From assembly GCA_017308235.1 (NCBI GenBank), contig JAFKFL010000025.1:1-64000 (forward strand): DNA of 64,000 nt. The letters run 5' to 3'. Below, piece after piece: positions 16,272 to 26,624 of the stretch (the stretch's first letter is position 1; each line of letters begins with the position of its first letter). The notes beneath the pieces were generated by a model, which made no database searches, was not told the origin of the DNA, and was given only the letters and a program-made list of their open reading frames with translations. Both the position numbers and the translations under genes were made by a program. Source of the DNA: Alphaproteobacteria bacterium. GTDB taxonomy: Bacteria > Pseudomonadota > Alphaproteobacteria > Reyranellales > Reyranellaceae.

Positions 16272-18074
16272 ATGGCGCAGCAGCGCAGCGCGTCCCTGAT
16301 GACGGGCTCGGGCGTCGATCCGGTGACGCTGGAGATCATCCGGGGCGGCTTGCGCGCGGTGCAGTCGGAGATGGAGGTGCTGATCGAGCGCACCGCCATG
16401 TCGCCCTTCATCCGCGAGAAGAAGGATTACGCCTCGGCTCTCTATGCCGCCGATGGCCGCATGATCGCCGGCAAGGCTCTTCCGTTCGCGAGCGACCTCG
16501 TCACGCCGATCTTCGACGACTATCCGCCGGAGACGATGAAGCGCGGCGATATCTACTGGTACAACGACTGTTACCTCTCCCGCGGCGGCGTCACCCACAC
16601 GCCTGACCAGGTGCTGATCCAGCCGGTGTTCGGCGACGACGGGCTGATCGGCTTCTCGCAGACCTGGGCGCACTTCGCCGACATCGGCGGCATGCGGCCG
16701 GGCTCGCTGTCGGCCGACTGCACCGAAATCTTCCAGGAAGGCACCATGGTGCCGCCGGTGCGGCTGGCGCGCGACGGCACGGTCAATGAGGACCTGCTCA
16801 AGATCTTCATCCGCAATTGCAGGTTCCCGACGCTGGTCCGCGGCGATCTGCGCGCGATGCTGGCAGCGGTGGCGCTGGGCGAGAAGCGGCTGGAGGAACT
16901 GGCCGGACGCTTCGGTAGCACGATCCTGCGCGCCGCGTTCGACGAGCTGCTGGCCCGCACCGAAGCGGCCGTGCGCGACCGCCTGCAGGCCCTGGTGCCG
17001 CCGGGCATCTACACCTTTGCCGAGTCGGTCGATACCGACGGCCACGGCAGCGGACCGGTCACCATCCGCTACAAGCTCGAGGCCACCGAGGATGGCCGCT
17101 TCCTGCTCGACCAGACCGGCACCGACGACCAGACCAAGGGACCAATCAACCTTGTGCTGAATCCGAAGGCGCCCGGTGTGCTGGTCGGCGTCTATCTGCT
17201 GGGCGGCAGCACCGAGGTGTCGCTCAATGCCGGTGCCGAATCGCTGTTCGACGAAGTGAAGCTGCGCGAGGGCTCGGTGCTGGCGCCGCGCTTCCCGGCA
17301 GCGCTCGGCCATCGCGGCGTCACCATGCTGCGCAACCTCTCGGGCTATCTCGGCCTGATCAACCAGGCCTCGGGCGGCAAGGCCGCGGCGTCGCACAGCC
17401 CCTATGTGATCTGGCTGATCCGCGGCACCTCGATGACCGGCGAGCGCTTCCTGATGTCCGATGGCGTCGCCTGCGGCTATGGCGCGCGGCCGTTCGCCGA
17501 CGGCCATGACGCGGTCTATCTGGTGGCGCAGGAGAACTATCCTGCTGAGTTCGTCGACATCTCCTATCCGATGCGCGTGCGGACCTATGCCATCAATCCC
17601 GACACCGGCGGTCCGGGCCGCTGGCGCGGTGGCTGCGGCGTGATCCGCGAGCTCGAGGTGCTGGCGAAGGAGGCGGTCCTGTCGGTGCGTCTCGATGCGA
17701 TCGCGCATCCGCCGTGGGGCACCGCGGGCGGCAAGGCGGCGGGTACCGGACGCTGCGTCGTCAATCCCGGCCGACCCGATGAACGCGTGCTCAAGCCTCT
17801 GAGCGACGGCAACGTCCTGAAGCGCGGCGACATCATCCGGCTTGAGACCGGCGGTGGTGGGGGCTGGGGCCATCCTTTCGACCGCGAAGTCGAGCGCGTG
17901 CTGGCCGATGTGCGCGGCGGCTTCGTCAGCCGCGACAGTGCGGAGCGCGACTATGGCGTGATCCTGGATGCCGCCGGCCGCACCATCGACCAGGCCGCGA
18001 CCGACAAACGGCGCGCCGACCGACCCGAAGCCAAGCTCTTCCATCGCCACGGCTACGTCGAGACCTTGGTATGA
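16272..18074 (+). CDS. hyuB: Hydantoinase B / 5-oxoprolinase subunit
   Basis: Start at 16272 because CGGGAGGAACC precedes the ATG and the family N-terminus (DPVTLEIIRGGLRAVQSEME) follows. 600 residues, normal for HyuB. Other blocks: WYNDCYLSRGGVTHTPD, AHFADIGGMRPGSLS, RWRGGCGVIRELEVLA and the glycine-rich end LETGGGGGWGHPFDRE. With HyuA it hydrolyses hydantoins, 5-oxoproline or acetone-type substrates in an ATP-dependent reaction. The stop overlaps the hyuA start by 4 bases (ATGA), so the two are coupled. Confidence 0.94.
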   Translation: MAQQRSASLMTGSGVDPVTLEIIRGGLRAVQSEMEVLIERTAMSPFIREKKDYASALYAADGRMIAGKALPFASDLVTPIFDDYPPETMKRGDIYWYNDCYLSRGGVTHTPDQVLIQPVFGDDGLIGFSQTWAHFADIGGMRPGSLSADCTEIFQEGTMVPPVRLARDGTVNEDLLKIFIRNCRFPTLVRGDLRAMLAAVALGEKRLEELAGRFGSTILRAAFDELLARTEAAVRDRLQALVPPGIYTFAESVDTDGHGSGPVTIRYKLEATEDGRFLLDQTGTDDQTKGPINLVLNPKAPGVLVGVYLLGGSTEVSLNAGAESLFDEVKLREGSVLAPRFPAALGHRGVTMLRNLSGYLGLINQASGGKAAASHSPYVIWLIRGTSMTGERFLMSDGVACGYGARPFADGHDAVYLVAQENYPAEFVDISYPMRVRTYAINPDTGGPGRWRGGCGVIRELEVLAKEAVLSVRLDAIAHPPWGTAGGKAAGTGRCVVNPGRPDERVLKPLSDGNVLKRGDIIRLETGGGGGWGHPFDREVERVLADVRGGFVSRDSAERDYGVILDAAGRTIDQAATDKRRADRPEAKLFHRHGYVETLV

Positions 18075-20101
18075 GCGGCGCCATCATTGGCGTCGACACC
18101 GGCGGCACCTTCACCGACGTCACCTTGTTCGATCCCGCGAGCGGCCGGTTGATCGTCGGCAAGACGCCATCGACGCCGCACGATCCCTCGGAGGGCTTCG
18201 GCAACGGTCTCGGCGTGGTGCTCGCGCAGGCGGGCCTGAAGGGCGGTTCGGTCGACCGCGTGCTGCACGGCACGACGGTGGCGACCAACCTGATCCTGGA
18301 GCGCAAGGGTCCGAAAGCGGCACTGCTGGTCAGCAGCGGCTTCCGCTACGTGCTGGAGATCGGCCGTCACGACATCCCGCGCCGCGCCAACCTCTTCACC
18401 TGGCAAAAGCCGCCGCGTCCGGTGCCGCCGGAGCATGTCTGGGAGGTCACGGGCCGCATCGCTCCCGACGGCAGCGAGATCGAACCGATCGACGAGCCCG
18501 CGATCCGCCGGGCCGCGCGCGAGATCGCCGCGGAAGGCATCGGCACGGTGGGCGTGGTGCTGCTCCACGGCTACGCCAACTCAGCACACGAGAAGCGGGT
18601 GGCCGAGATCCTGCGCGAGGAGCATCCCTCGGCGCTGATCTCGCTTTCGTCTGAAGTGTTGCCGGTGCTGCGCGAGTACGAGCGCAGCGTGGTGACGCTG
18701 CTCAATGCCTATGTGATGCCGACCGTCTCGGCCTACGTCGAGAAGCTTGAGCAGCGCGCCGAGCAGCAGGGCATCACGGCGCCCCTGCTTCTGATGAAGA
18801 GCTCGGGCGGCGTCGCCAGCACGCGAGCCATTCGCCGCACGCCGGTCGAAACAGCGCTGTCGGGACCGGCGGCCGGTATCGTCGGTGCGGCGTTCGTTGC
18901 CAAGGCCGCAGGCTTCGGTGATCTGATCACCATCGATATCGGCGGCACCTCGGCCGACATTGCGCTGGTGCGTTCGGGCCAGCCCGGGATCACCACCAAC
19001 GGCCGCATCGCCGACTGGCGCGTGACCCTGCCGATGGTCGATCTCACCACTATTGGCGCGGGCGGCGGCTCGCTGGCGCGGATTTCCGAAACAGGCGGCC
19101 TGGTGGTCGGGCCGCAAAGCGCGGGCGCCGCGCCCGGCCCGGTCTGCTATGGCCGCGGCGGCACGCAGCCGACCGTGACCGATGCGCATCTCGTGCTGGG
19201 TCACCTGCCGGCCGGCCTGCTCGACGGCAGTTTCACGCTCGACGCCACAGCGGCGCGGCGCGCGATCGACGACAAGATCGCCCGTCCGCTCGGCCTCTCG
19301 GTCGACGAGGCGGCGCGCGGCATCCTGGAGATCGTCGACAACACCATGCTGGGCGCGATCCGCGTGGTGTCGGTCGAACGTGGCCACGACCCGCGCGAGT
19401 TCGTGCTGGTGCCGTTCGGCGGCGCCGGCCCGCTGCACGGGGGTGCGCTGTCGCGCCTGATCGGCTGCCCGGTGCAGCTCATTCCACCGGCGCCGGGCGT
19501 GCTGTCGGCGCTGGGCCTGCTCGCCTCGAGCCTGCGCGCGGAATTCTCACGCAGTTGCGTGCAGCGCGGCGGCCGCTTCGATCTGGATCAGATCACTGCG
19601 GTGTTCGCCGATCTCGAGCGCGATGCGGTGGCGTGGCTCGCGGCCGAGGGCGTGGCGGACAGCGCCCGCCTCATCAGCCGGCACGCCAGCCTGCGCTACG
19701 AAGATCAGGGCAGCGAGCTCACACTACCCTGGGCCGGCACGCTCGAGGCAACGTTGGCGGCGTTCCATGCCGAGCACGAGCGGCTCTACAGCTTCCGCCT
19801 CGAGGACGTGCCGGTGGAGATGGTGACCCTGCGCGTCGATGCCGTCGGCGTCTTGCCGGCGCTCAGCTTGCGCGAGATCCCGAAGCGGGGACCAGCCGAA
19901 ACAGCCATCGTCGCGCAGCAGCGCCTCTCGCTTGCCAGTGGCATGGTCGAGGCACCGGTCTACGACCGCTCGCAGCTCGGAGCGGGCGCCGTCCTCCAGG
20001 GACCGGCGGTGATCCGGCAGCTCGATGCCACGACGCTGCTGCTGCCCGAGCAGACAGCCGAGATGCACCCGTCAGGCTCGCTGATTGTGCGCGAGGATTG
20101 A
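18071..20101 (+). CDS. hyuA: Hydantoinase A / 5-oxoprolinase subunit
   Basis: 676 residues. The N-terminal ATP-binding block IGVDTGGTFTDVTLFD, the segment HGTTVATNLILERKG and the ASKHA-like core DLITIDIGGTSADIALVRSG and GPVCYGRGGTQPTVTDAHLV define HyuA. It phosphorylates the substrate with ATP before ring opening in complex with HyuB. Translation is coupled to hyuB. Substrate could be a hydantoin, 5-oxoproline or N-methylhydantoin; sequence does not decide. Confidence 0.94.
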   Translation: MSGAIIGVDTGGTFTDVTLFDPASGRLIVGKTPSTPHDPSEGFGNGLGVVLAQAGLKGGSVDRVLHGTTVATNLILERKGPKAALLVSSGFRYVLEIGRHDIPRRANLFTWQKPPRPVPPEHVWEVTGRIAPDGSEIEPIDEPAIRRAAREIAAEGIGTVGVVLLHGYANSAHEKRVAEILREEHPSALISLSSEVLPVLREYERSVVTLLNAYVMPTVSAYVEKLEQRAEQQGITAPLLLMKSSGGVASTRAIRRTPVETALSGPAAGIVGAAFVAKAAGFGDLITIDIGGTSADIALVRSGQPGITTNGRIADWRVTLPMVDLTTIGAGGGSLARISETGGLVVGPQSAGAAPGPVCYGRGGTQPTVTDAHLVLGHLPAGLLDGSFTLDATAARRAIDDKIARPLGLSVDEAARGILEIVDNTMLGAIRVVSVERGHDPREFVLVPFGGAGPLHGGALSRLIGCPVQLIPPAPGVLSALGLLASSLRAEFSRSCVQRGGRFDLDQITAVFADLERDAVAWLAAEGVADSARLISRHASLRYEDQGSELTLPWAGTLEATLAAFHAEHERLYSFRLEDVPVEMVTLRVDAVGVLPALSLREIPKRGPAETAIVAQQRLSLASGMVEAPVYDRSQLGAGAVLQGPAVIRQLDATTLLLPEQTAEMHPSGSLIVRED

Positions 20102-20121
20102 CGCGGTATCGCGGACCGGCT

Positions 20122-20778
20122 CTACAGCGCGATCGTCCAGGGTTCGCGCTTCGCCGCTTCGACCCAGTCTTTCATCGGCGGATAAGCGAGGACGGTCTTG
20201 CAGTAAGCGTCGACGTCCGCATCGAGCTTGACGCCATAGGTCCGAAAGCGGGTCACGACCGGTGCGTACATCGCATCGGCAGCGGAGATCGTGCCGAACA
20301 GGAAGCCGTCGTCCGTCGATGCAGAGCCGGCAAAACGTTGCCTGCAGTCGCGCCACAGGCCGGTGATGCGTTCGATGTCGGCATGCACTTCCGACGTTAT
20401 GCCTTTCCCCGGATAGGACACGCGGATGTCCATCGGCATGTGCGTGCGCAGCTCGACGAAGCCCGCATGCATCTCCGATGCAATGACCCGCGCATGGGCA
20501 CGCGCCGCGGCGGAGGCAGGCCAGAGGCCGGCACTCGGCCGGATCTCGTGGAGATATTCGGCGATGGCGAGCGACTCCCAGATTGCGAGCCCGTTATGCA
20601 GCAACACGGGCACGCGGCCGGCGGGCGAGTGCTTGGCGATCGCGGCTTTGGTCTCCGGCTGATCGAGCGGGATCACGATCTCATCAAAGGCGATGCCGGC
20701 GATCTTCGCCATCAGCCAGCCGCGCAGTGACCAGGACGAATAATTCCTGTTGCCGATCACCAAAGTGAACTCAGCCAT
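20122..20778 (-). CDS. Glutathione S-transferase family protein
   Basis: 218 residues. The N-terminal thioredoxin-like domain has VIGNRNYSSWSLRGWLMAKI with the Ser active-site region, followed by SPAGRVPVLLHNGLAIWESL, the cis-Pro and the ES dipeptide that bind glutathione. The C-terminal half is helical. It probably conjugates or isomerises small electrophiles in the cytoplasm. Convergent with hyuA and divergent from the aminopeptidase gene. Confidence 0.93.
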   Translation of the reverse strand: MAEFTLVIGNRNYSSWSLRGWLMAKIAGIAFDEIVIPLDQPETKAAIAKHSPAGRVPVLLHNGLAIWESLAIAEYLHEIRPSAGLWPASAAARAHARVIASEMHAGFVELRTHMPMDIRVSYPGKGITSEVHADIERITGLWRDCRQRFAGSASTDDGFLFGTISAADAMYAPVVTRFRTYGVKLDADVDAYCKTVLAYPPMKDWVEAAKREPWTIAL

Positions 20779-20863
20779 GTCTTCTCCCTGTCACATCGCT
20801 TGCCAGCACATCGATTTGACCGGCAATCTCGACCTTCACAACCTAGTTTTCGTGAGCCCGCCC

Positions 20864-22243
20864 ATGTCTTTGCCTTTTATCGACCGCGCCCCATCTGCTT
20901 TGCCTGTGCACTTCGTCAGTGCGCCAAAGTGGCGGAGCTGGCTCAAGGAGCAGAATGCTGCGCGTCGCGGCTGGCTCGACTCGAACGGCATCGCGGGTGC
21001 GGCTGGCGATTTCGCTGTCCTGCCCGGACGCGATGGCAAGGCAGCGGGAGCGGTGCTGGTGCTGTCGGCCGCGCCGACTTTGTGGGACTTCGGCGCGCTC
21101 GTCACCCGGTTGCCGGCCGGCACCTGGAAGCTTGGTGACACCGCGCCTGTGTCGCCGACAGATGCCGCTGTTGCGATTGGCCTCGGCGCCTGGCGCTTCG
21201 AGCGCTATCGCTCGAAGAAGGGCAAGGCCCTGCCGAAGATCCTGTGGCCAGAGGGCGCGGACAAGGCGCGGGCCACCGCCATCGTCGAGGCTGTTTCGAT
21301 GGCGCGCGATCTCATCACCACGCCCGCATCAGACCTGGGGCCGGCGGAACTCGCCGCAGCGGCGGAAGCACTGGCGAAGAAGCACAAGGCCGAGATCAGC
21401 GTCATCATCGGCGGCGATCTTCTGAAGAAGAACTATCCCATGGTGCATGCGGTCGGCCGCGCCAGTGCCCGCGCGCCGCGGCTGATCGACCTCACCTGGG
21501 GCCGCGAAAGCGACCCCAAGGTGACGCTCGTTGGCAAGGGCGTGTGCTTCGACTCGGGCGGCCTCGACCTCAAGCCGGCCGGCGGCATGCTCAACATGAA
21601 GAAGGACATGGGCGGGGCCGCCACCATGATGGCTGTCGCCGCGATGATCATGGCGACCAAGCTGCCGGTGCGGTTGCGGCTGCTGGTGCCCGCGGTCGAG
21701 AACAGCGTGTCGGGCAATGCCTTCCGGCCGCTCGACGTGGTGCCGACGCGCAAAGGGATCACGGTCGAGATCGGCAACACCGACGCCGAGGGCCGCCTGA
21801 TCCTGTGCGACGCGCTGCATGAGGGTGCTTCGGAGAAGCCCACGATGATGGTCGATTGCGCAACGCTGACCGGCGCGGCACGCGTGGCTCTCGGTACCGA
21901 CCTGCCGGCGCTGTTCTGCAACGACGATACGCTCGCCGATCAACTGATCGGTGCCGGCAAGGACGTCGCCGATCCGATGTGGCGCATGCCCCTGTTCAAG
22001 GGCTATCGCCGCCTGCTCGACAGCAAGGTGGCCGACATCAACAACGCGCCCGGTGTAGCCTTTGGCGGCGCGATCACGGCTGCGCTCTACCTGCAGGAAT
22101 TCGTGCCGGACGACGTGCCGTGGGCGCATTTCGACATGATGGCCTGGAACAATGGGAGCCGGCCCGGTCGTCCGGAGGGTGGCGAAGCCCAGGCCGCCCG
22201 TGCCATCTTTGCTGCCATAGAGAAGCGCATCGCCAGCAAGTGA
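20864..22243 (+). CDS. M17 leucyl aminopeptidase family protein
   Basis: Start at the ATG at 20864 (MSLPFIDRAPSALPV); an upstream extension would overlap the GST leader. 459 residues. The two-metal core is visible: VGKGVCFDSGGLDLKPAGGM, NMKKDMGGAATM and the signature NTDAEGRLILCDAL, which supply Lys, Asp and Glu ligands. It removes N-terminal residues from peptides in the cytoplasm. Length and the ADKARATAIVEAVSMARDLI region fit the shorter alphaproteobacterial PepA-like group. It is followed after 11 bases by a cupin-like gene. Confidence 0.94.
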   Translation: MSLPFIDRAPSALPVHFVSAPKWRSWLKEQNAARRGWLDSNGIAGAAGDFAVLPGRDGKAAGAVLVLSAAPTLWDFGALVTRLPAGTWKLGDTAPVSPTDAAVAIGLGAWRFERYRSKKGKALPKILWPEGADKARATAIVEAVSMARDLITTPASDLGPAELAAAAEALAKKHKAEISVIIGGDLLKKNYPMVHAVGRASARAPRLIDLTWGRESDPKVTLVGKGVCFDSGGLDLKPAGGMLNMKKDMGGAATMMAVAAMIMATKLPVRLRLLVPAVENSVSGNAFRPLDVVPTRKGITVEIGNTDAEGRLILCDALHEGASEKPTMMVDCATLTGAARVALGTDLPALFCNDDTLADQLIGAGKDVADPMWRMPLFKGYRRLLDSKVADINNAPGVAFGGAITAALYLQEFVPDDVPWAHFDMMAWNNGSRPGRPEGGEAQAARAIFAAIEKRIASK

Positions 22244-22254
22244 CGGAGGACGGA

Positions 22255-22773
22255 ATGGCTTACACGCTCGAACAGCTCAGCAACGACATCCGCGCGGCCC
22301 TGAAGGCCGATCCCGGCGTCGGCGGCAAGGAAGCCGTGTGCAAGCTCGTTTCCAAGGTCCTGCTCGACAAGGAATTCGTCGACAAGCATCTCACCTCCGA
22401 GCAGTGCAAGCCGCGCAAGGTGCTCTACGAGGATCCCGAACTCGGCTTCTGCATCTGCGGCCATGTCTACGAGAAAGCGGCGCATGGCGAGCCGCACGAC
22501 CACGGTTCGAGCTGGGCGATCTACGGCCTCGCGGTCGGCGACACGGAGATGACCGACTGGCGCATCGTCAAGAAGAGCGATGGCACGAGCCCGAACCTGG
22601 TCGAGCCGGTGAAGAGCTATGTCCTGCGGCCGGGCGATGCCCACTTCTACGATGTCGGCATGGTGCACTCGCCCAAGCGCGATTCACTCACCAAACTGGT
22701 GCGCATCGAGGGCGCCAACCTCGACCGCATCAAGCGCTCCAACATCAAGGCGGCGTCGAAGGTGGCGGCTTAA
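22255..22773 (+). CDS. Cupin-like protein of unknown function
   Basis: 172 residues from the ATG at 22255, which has a CGGAGGA ribosome site; 11 bases after the aminopeptidase stop. The N-terminal half is helical. The central GEPHDHGSSWAIYGLAVGDT contains the HxH pair of a cupin metal site; a later FYDVGMVHSPKRD supplies a third His. This resembles cysteine dioxygenase-type and AraC-like cupins. I do not know its substrate. Context suggests an amino acid-related role with the aminopeptidase. Confidence 0.88.
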   Translation: MAYTLEQLSNDIRAALKADPGVGGKEAVCKLVSKVLLDKEFVDKHLTSEQCKPRKVLYEDPELGFCICGHVYEKAAHGEPHDHGSSWAIYGLAVGDTEMTDWRIVKKSDGTSPNLVEPVKSYVLRPGDAHFYDVGMVHSPKRDSLTKLVRIEGANLDRIKRSNIKAASKVAA

Positions 22774-22782
22774 GAGGACCAC

Positions 22783-22855
22783 GTGTCATCCCGAACGGAG
22801 TGAGGGATCCTTCACTTCGCCGATTAAGGATCCCTCGCTGCGCTCGGGATGACAC
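22783..22855. repeat. Palindromic repeat family A (A4)
   Basis: Arms GTGTCATCCCGA and TCGGGATGACAC are exact inverted complements; inner GAGGGATCCTT and AAGGATCCCTC also pair. It lies between the convergent cupin-like and dehydrogenase genes, where it could act as a bidirectional mRNA end. Confidence 0.85.
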
Positions 22856-22872
22856 CGTTTCTTCGGCGGGGA

Positions 22873-23811
22873 TCAATACCCGGTCTTCGGATCCACCCGG
22901 TTGATCAGCGGCTGCCCGGCGCGCAGGCGCTTGATGTTCTCGACGACGCCCGGCGAGGCGGTGCGCGGGTTGGTGGCGCCGGCGATATGCGGCGTCACGT
23001 GCACCTTGGGATGCGTCCAGTAGGGATGGTCGGACGGCAATGGCTCGGTGTTGAACACATCGAGCGTCGCGCCAGAGAGATGACCTGAGTCGAGCGCTGC
23101 TAGAAGATCGGCGTCCACGACGTGCCCACCGCGCGCCATATTGATGAAGTAGGCGTTTTTGGGAAGGCCGGCGAAGGCCGTCGCGTCCAACAGGCTCTTG
23201 GTGTCGCGCGTGAGCGGCAGGACATCGACGAGGATGTCGGTGCGCGCCAGGAATTTCCGGAAACCATCCGCGCCGTGGAAGGTCTCGATGCCCGCGATGG
23301 TCTTGGCCGTGCGGCTCCAGCCCGCCGTCGGAAAGCCGAGGGCGGCGAATTTCTGCGCCGTGTCCTGGCCGATCGTGCCCAGGCCCATCACGCCGATGCG
23401 GCGATGGATGGTGTCGACGAAATCCTCCGGCTTCCAGGTCTTGGCGCGCTGCGAGGCCGCGTACTTGTCGATGTCGCGATGGTGCCGCAGCGCCCAGTAG
23501 ATCGCGTACTCGCTCATCTGCCCCACCAGCCCGTCATCCATGATGCGGGTGATCGGCACGCCCTCGGGCAGCTTGTCGTCGGCCAGCAGGTGATCGACGC
23601 CCATGCCCAGCGACACGATCATCTTCATGTTCTTGAACGTGGCGAGCAGGCCCGGCTTCGGCTTCCAGGCGAGCGCTACCTCGATCTCGTCGGTGTTGCC
23701 GAGACCGTCCGCGATCGCGCGGAAGTCGATCTGGCCCAGCCCGGCCTCCAGCTGCTTCCTCCAGGCGACGCCATCGGTGTCGCGGCTGACATAGGCAATG
23801 GCTCCCGCCAT
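22873..23811 (-). CDS. 2-hydroxyacid dehydrogenase, GhrA-type (glyoxylate/hydroxypyruvate reductase)
   Basis: Start at 23811 (MAGAIAYVSRDTDGVAW) because GAGGAGAAATCC precedes it. 312 residues. The D-isomer dehydrogenase layout is clear: NMKMIVSLGMGVDHLLAD, the NAD motif GVMGLGTIGQDTAQ, the Arg/Glu/His catalytic series in INMARGGHVVD, LDVFNTEPLPSDHPYW and VTPHIAGAT. The short GhrA-like form reduces glyoxylate or hydroxypyruvate with NADPH. A family A and a family B repeat flank it, so it is probably a single-gene unit. Confidence 0.93.
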   Translation of the reverse strand: MAGAIAYVSRDTDGVAWRKQLEAGLGQIDFRAIADGLGNTDEIEVALAWKPKPGLLATFKNMKMIVSLGMGVDHLLADDKLPEGVPITRIMDDGLVGQMSEYAIYWALRHHRDIDKYAASQRAKTWKPEDFVDTIHRRIGVMGLGTIGQDTAQKFAALGFPTAGWSRTAKTIAGIETFHGADGFRKFLARTDILVDVLPLTRDTKSLLDATAFAGLPKNAYFINMARGGHVVDADLLAALDSGHLSGATLDVFNTEPLPSDHPYWTHPKVHVTPHIAGATNPRTASPGVVENIKRLRAGQPLINRVDPKTGY

Positions 23812-23848
23812 GGATTTCTCCTCAGAACACATTTCGCTTCGACAGAAT

Positions 23849-23959
23849 CACCTCACCCTGAGGAGCGGCCGCAGGCCGCGTCTCGAAGGGTGGAACGAGC
23901 TCCTTGTCTGTTGCCGACCCTTCGAGACGGCCGCTGCGCGGCCTCCTCAGGGTGAGGTG
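23849..23959. repeat. Palindromic repeat family B (B2)
   Basis: Arms CACCTCACCCTGAGGAG and CTCCTCAGGGTGAGGTG are exact inverted complements. Inner GTCTCGAAGGGT and ACCCTTCGAGAC make a second stem. It separates the yejF end from the dehydrogenase leader. Confidence 0.85.
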
Positions 23960-23982
23960 GTATGGGTGCAACGTTGTCCATA

Positions 23983-25608
23983 CTACCCGACCGTCTCGAG
24001 ATTGAAGGCCGCGGCGATCAGCGCCTTGGTGTAGGGCGTTTGCGGCTGGCCAAAGACCTGGTTGGTCGAGCCGCGCTCCACGACCTTGCCGTCGCGCAGC
24101 ACCACCACCTCGTCGGCGAGCGCGCGCACCACCTTGAGGTCGTGACTGATGAAGAGATAGGCGAGCTTGTGGCGCGCCTGAAGGTCGCGCAGCAGGTCGA
24201 CGATCTGCGCCTGCACGCTCATGTCGAGGGCCGAGGTCGGCTCGTCCAGCACGATGAAGCGCGGCTTCAGCACCAGCGCGCGGGCGATGGCGATGCGCTG
24301 ACGCTGGCCGCCCGAGAATTCGTGCGGATAGCGGTCGCGCACGCCGGGATCGAGCCCGACCTCGCGCAGGGCTGAGTCGATCATGCCCGCGCGTTCTCCC
24401 GCCGTGCCGATGCCATGCACCTCGAGGCCTTCGCCCACGATCTCCGCCACCGTCATGCGCGGGCTGAGCGAACTGAACGGATCCTGGAACACGATCTGCA
24501 TCTGCCGGCGCAGCGGGCGGATGTCGCGTTGGCCCAGCGCCTGCAGGTCCTGGCCGTCGAAGCGGATGCCGCCCTCGCTTTTCTCCAGTCGCAGGAGGGC
24601 GAGGCCGAGGGTCGTCTTGCCCGAGCCCGATTCACCCACGAGGCCGATGGTGTGGCCTTCCTTCAGGGCGAGGCTGACGCCATCGACCGCCTTCACATAG
24701 CCGATGGTCCGCCGCAGCACACCGCGCTTGATCGGGAAGTGCACCTTGAGATCGTCGAGCCGCACGATCTCCGGCGCGGCGGGATCGACCTCGACCGGCC
24801 GGCCCTTGGGCTCGGCAGACAGGAGATGCCGTGTGTAGGCGTGGCGCGGACGCTCGAAGATCTCGGCCACCGGGCCCTGCTCGACGATCTCCCCCTGGGT
24901 CATGACGCACACCCGGTCGGCGATCTTGCGCACGATGCCGAGGTCATGGGTGATGAAGAGCAGCGCCATGCCGTACTTCGCCTGCAGGCTCTTCAGGAGC
25001 TTCAGGATCTGGGCCTGGATGGTGACATCGAGCGCCGTGGTGGGCTCATCGGCGATCAGGAGGTCCGGATCGTTGGCGAGCGCCATGGCGATCATCACGC
25101 GCTGGCGCTGGCCGCCCGAAAGCTGATGCGGATAGGCGTCGAGGCGCTTGGCGGCCTCGGGGATGCCGACCTGCTCCAGAAGCTCGAGCGTGCGCTTGCG
25201 CGCTGAATTGCGCGACAGGCCCTTGTGCAGGATCAGCACTTCGTTCACCTGCCGCTCGATCGTATGCAACGGATTGAGCGAGGTCATCGGCTCCTGGAAG
25301 ATCATCGACACGCGATTGCCGCGCACCTGCAGCAGATCGCGCGGCGGCGCGCCGACCATCTCCTTGCCCTGGAAGCGGATCGACCCCGTAGGATGGCGCG
25401 CCGTCGGATATGGCAGGAGCTGCAGCACCGACAGCGCCGTGACCGACTTACCCGATCCTGACTCGCCCACCAGCGCCACCGTCTCGCCGCGGCGGACATC
25501 GAAGCTCACGCCCTTCACGGCGGCGACCGCGTTGCTGCCCGCGCCGAATGTCACCGCGAGATCATGTACCTCGAGGAGGCCTGTGTCTCTGAGGGGGGCC
25601 TCGCTCAT
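23983..25608 (-). CDS. yejF: ABC transporter ATP-binding protein with two ATPase domains (YejF type)
   Basis: Start at 25608 ([19 protein letters not shown]), overlapping the yejE stop by 4 bases. 541 residues with two ATPase domains, each with Walker A ([24 protein letters not shown]), signature ([16 protein letters not shown]) and Walker B ([24 protein letters not shown]). This fused form belongs to the peptide/microcin transporter family YejABEF. It powers uptake through YejB-YejE. Last gene of the operon. Confidence 0.95.
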   Translation of the reverse strand: MSEAPLRDTGLLEVHDLAVTFGAGSNAVAAVKGVSFDVRRGETVALVGESGSGKSVTALSVLQLLPYPTARHPTGSIRFQGKEMVGAPPRDLLQVRGNRVSMIFQEPMTSLNPLHTIERQVNEVLILHKGLSRNSARKRTLELLEQVGIPEAAKRLDAYPHQLSGGQRQRVMIAMALANDPDLLIADEPTTALDVTIQAQILKLLKSLQAKYGMALLFITHDLGIVRKIADRVCVMTQGEIVEQGPVAEIFERPRHAYTRHLLSAEPKGRPVEVDPAAPEIVRLDDLKVHFPIKRGVLRRTIGYVKAVDGVSLALKEGHTIGLVGESGSGKTTLGLALLRLEKSEGGIRFDGQDLQALGQRDIRPLRRQMQIVFQDPFSSLSPRMTVAEIVGEGLEVHGIGTAGERAGMIDSALREVGLDPGVRDRYPHEFSGGQRQRIAIARALVLKPRFIVLDEPTSALDMSVQAQIVDLLRDLQARHKLAYLFISHDLKVVRALADEVVVLRDGKVVERGSTNQVFGQPQTPYTKALIAAAFNLETVG

Positions 25609-26624
25609 GCCAGCGCCTTGCGCGGATTGAAGGCGTCGCGCACCGCTTCGCCGATGAACACCAGCAGCGCCAGCATGAGGGCGATGACGATGAAGGCGGT
25701 GAAGGCGAGCCACGGCGCGGTGAGGTTGTTCTTGCCCTGCAGCACCAGCTCGCCCAGCGACGGCGAACCTGGCGGCAGGCCGAAGCCCAGGAAGTCGAGC
25801 GAGGTGAGCGTGGTCACGGAGCCGGCCAGGATGAAGGGCAGGTAGGTGAGGCTCGCGGTCATGGCGTTGGGCAGGATGTGCCGCATCATGATGCGCACAT
25901 CAAGCATGCCGAGCGCCCGGGCGGCCCGGACATAGTCGAAATTGCGGCCGCGCAGGAACTCCGCCCGCACATAGCCCACCAGCGCCATCCAGCTGAACAG
26001 CAGCATGATGCCGAGCAGGATCCAGAAGCCGGGCTGGACCAGGCTTGCCAGGATGATGAGCAGATAGAGCGTCGGCATGCTCGACCAGATCTCGAGAAAG
26101 CGCTGGAAGGAGAGATCGATCCAGCCGCCGAAGTAGCCTTGCACCGCTCCCGCGGCGATGCCCACGATCGAACTCAGGATGGTGAGCGCCAGGCCAAACA
26201 GGACGGAGATGCGAAAGCCATAGATCACGCGCGCCAGCACGTCGCGCGCCTGGTCGTCGGTGCCGAGCGGATGGGCGAGCGACGGCGGCAGGAGTGAGGT
26301 GCGGTGCTCGCTCTCGACGACGGTGTCATAGCTGTAGGGGATGAGCGGCCACACCATCCAGCCTTTGGCGTCGATCGCGTCGCGGACCTCCTTGTCGGTG
26401 AAGACCGCGTTGGTCGGCAGGTCGCCGCCGAAGGTCGTCTCCGGATAGTCGCGGAACACGGGCATGTAGAAGTGGCCGTCGTAGCGGACCAGGATCGGGC
26501 GGTCGTTGGCCAGGAATTCGGCGAACAGCGACAGGAAGAACATCGCGCCGAACAGGACCAGCGAGATCATGCCGCGGCGATTGGCACGGAACTGCGCAAG
26601 CCTGCGCCGGGTGACCGCTCTCAT
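25605..26624 (-). CDS. yejE: ABC transporter permease (YejE type)
   Basis: Start at 26624 ([18 protein letters not shown]), overlapping yejB by 4 bases. 339 residues, the YejE size. Early helix [20 protein letters not shown] is followed by a periplasmic part ([20 protein letters not shown], the YejE-specific insertion) and the permease core with the EAA-like loop [20 protein letters not shown]. It forms the channel with YejB. Confidence 0.95.
   Translation of the reverse strand: MRAVTRRRLAQFRANRRGMISLVLFGAMFFLSLFAEFLANDRPILVRYDGHFYMPVFRDYPETTFGGDLPTNAVFTDKEVRDAIDAKGWMVWPLIPYSYDTVVESEHRTSLLPPSLAHPLGTDDQARDVLARVIYGFRISVLFGLALTILSSIVGIAAGAVQGYFGGWIDLSFQRFLEIWSSMPTLYLLIILASLVQPGFWILLGIMLLFSWMALVGYVRAEFLRGRNFDYVRAARALGMLDVRIMMRHILPNAMTASLTYLPFILAGSVTTLTSLDFLGFGLPPGSPSLGELVLQGKNNLTAPWLAFTAFIVIALMLALLVFIGEAVRDAFNPRKALA

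Noticed and set aside
16236-18050. 604-codon minus-strand ORF opposite hyuB
   Set aside because: Shadow frame of a high-GC gene; composition His/Ala/Arg-rich with no family blocks, while the plus strand reads as HyuB.
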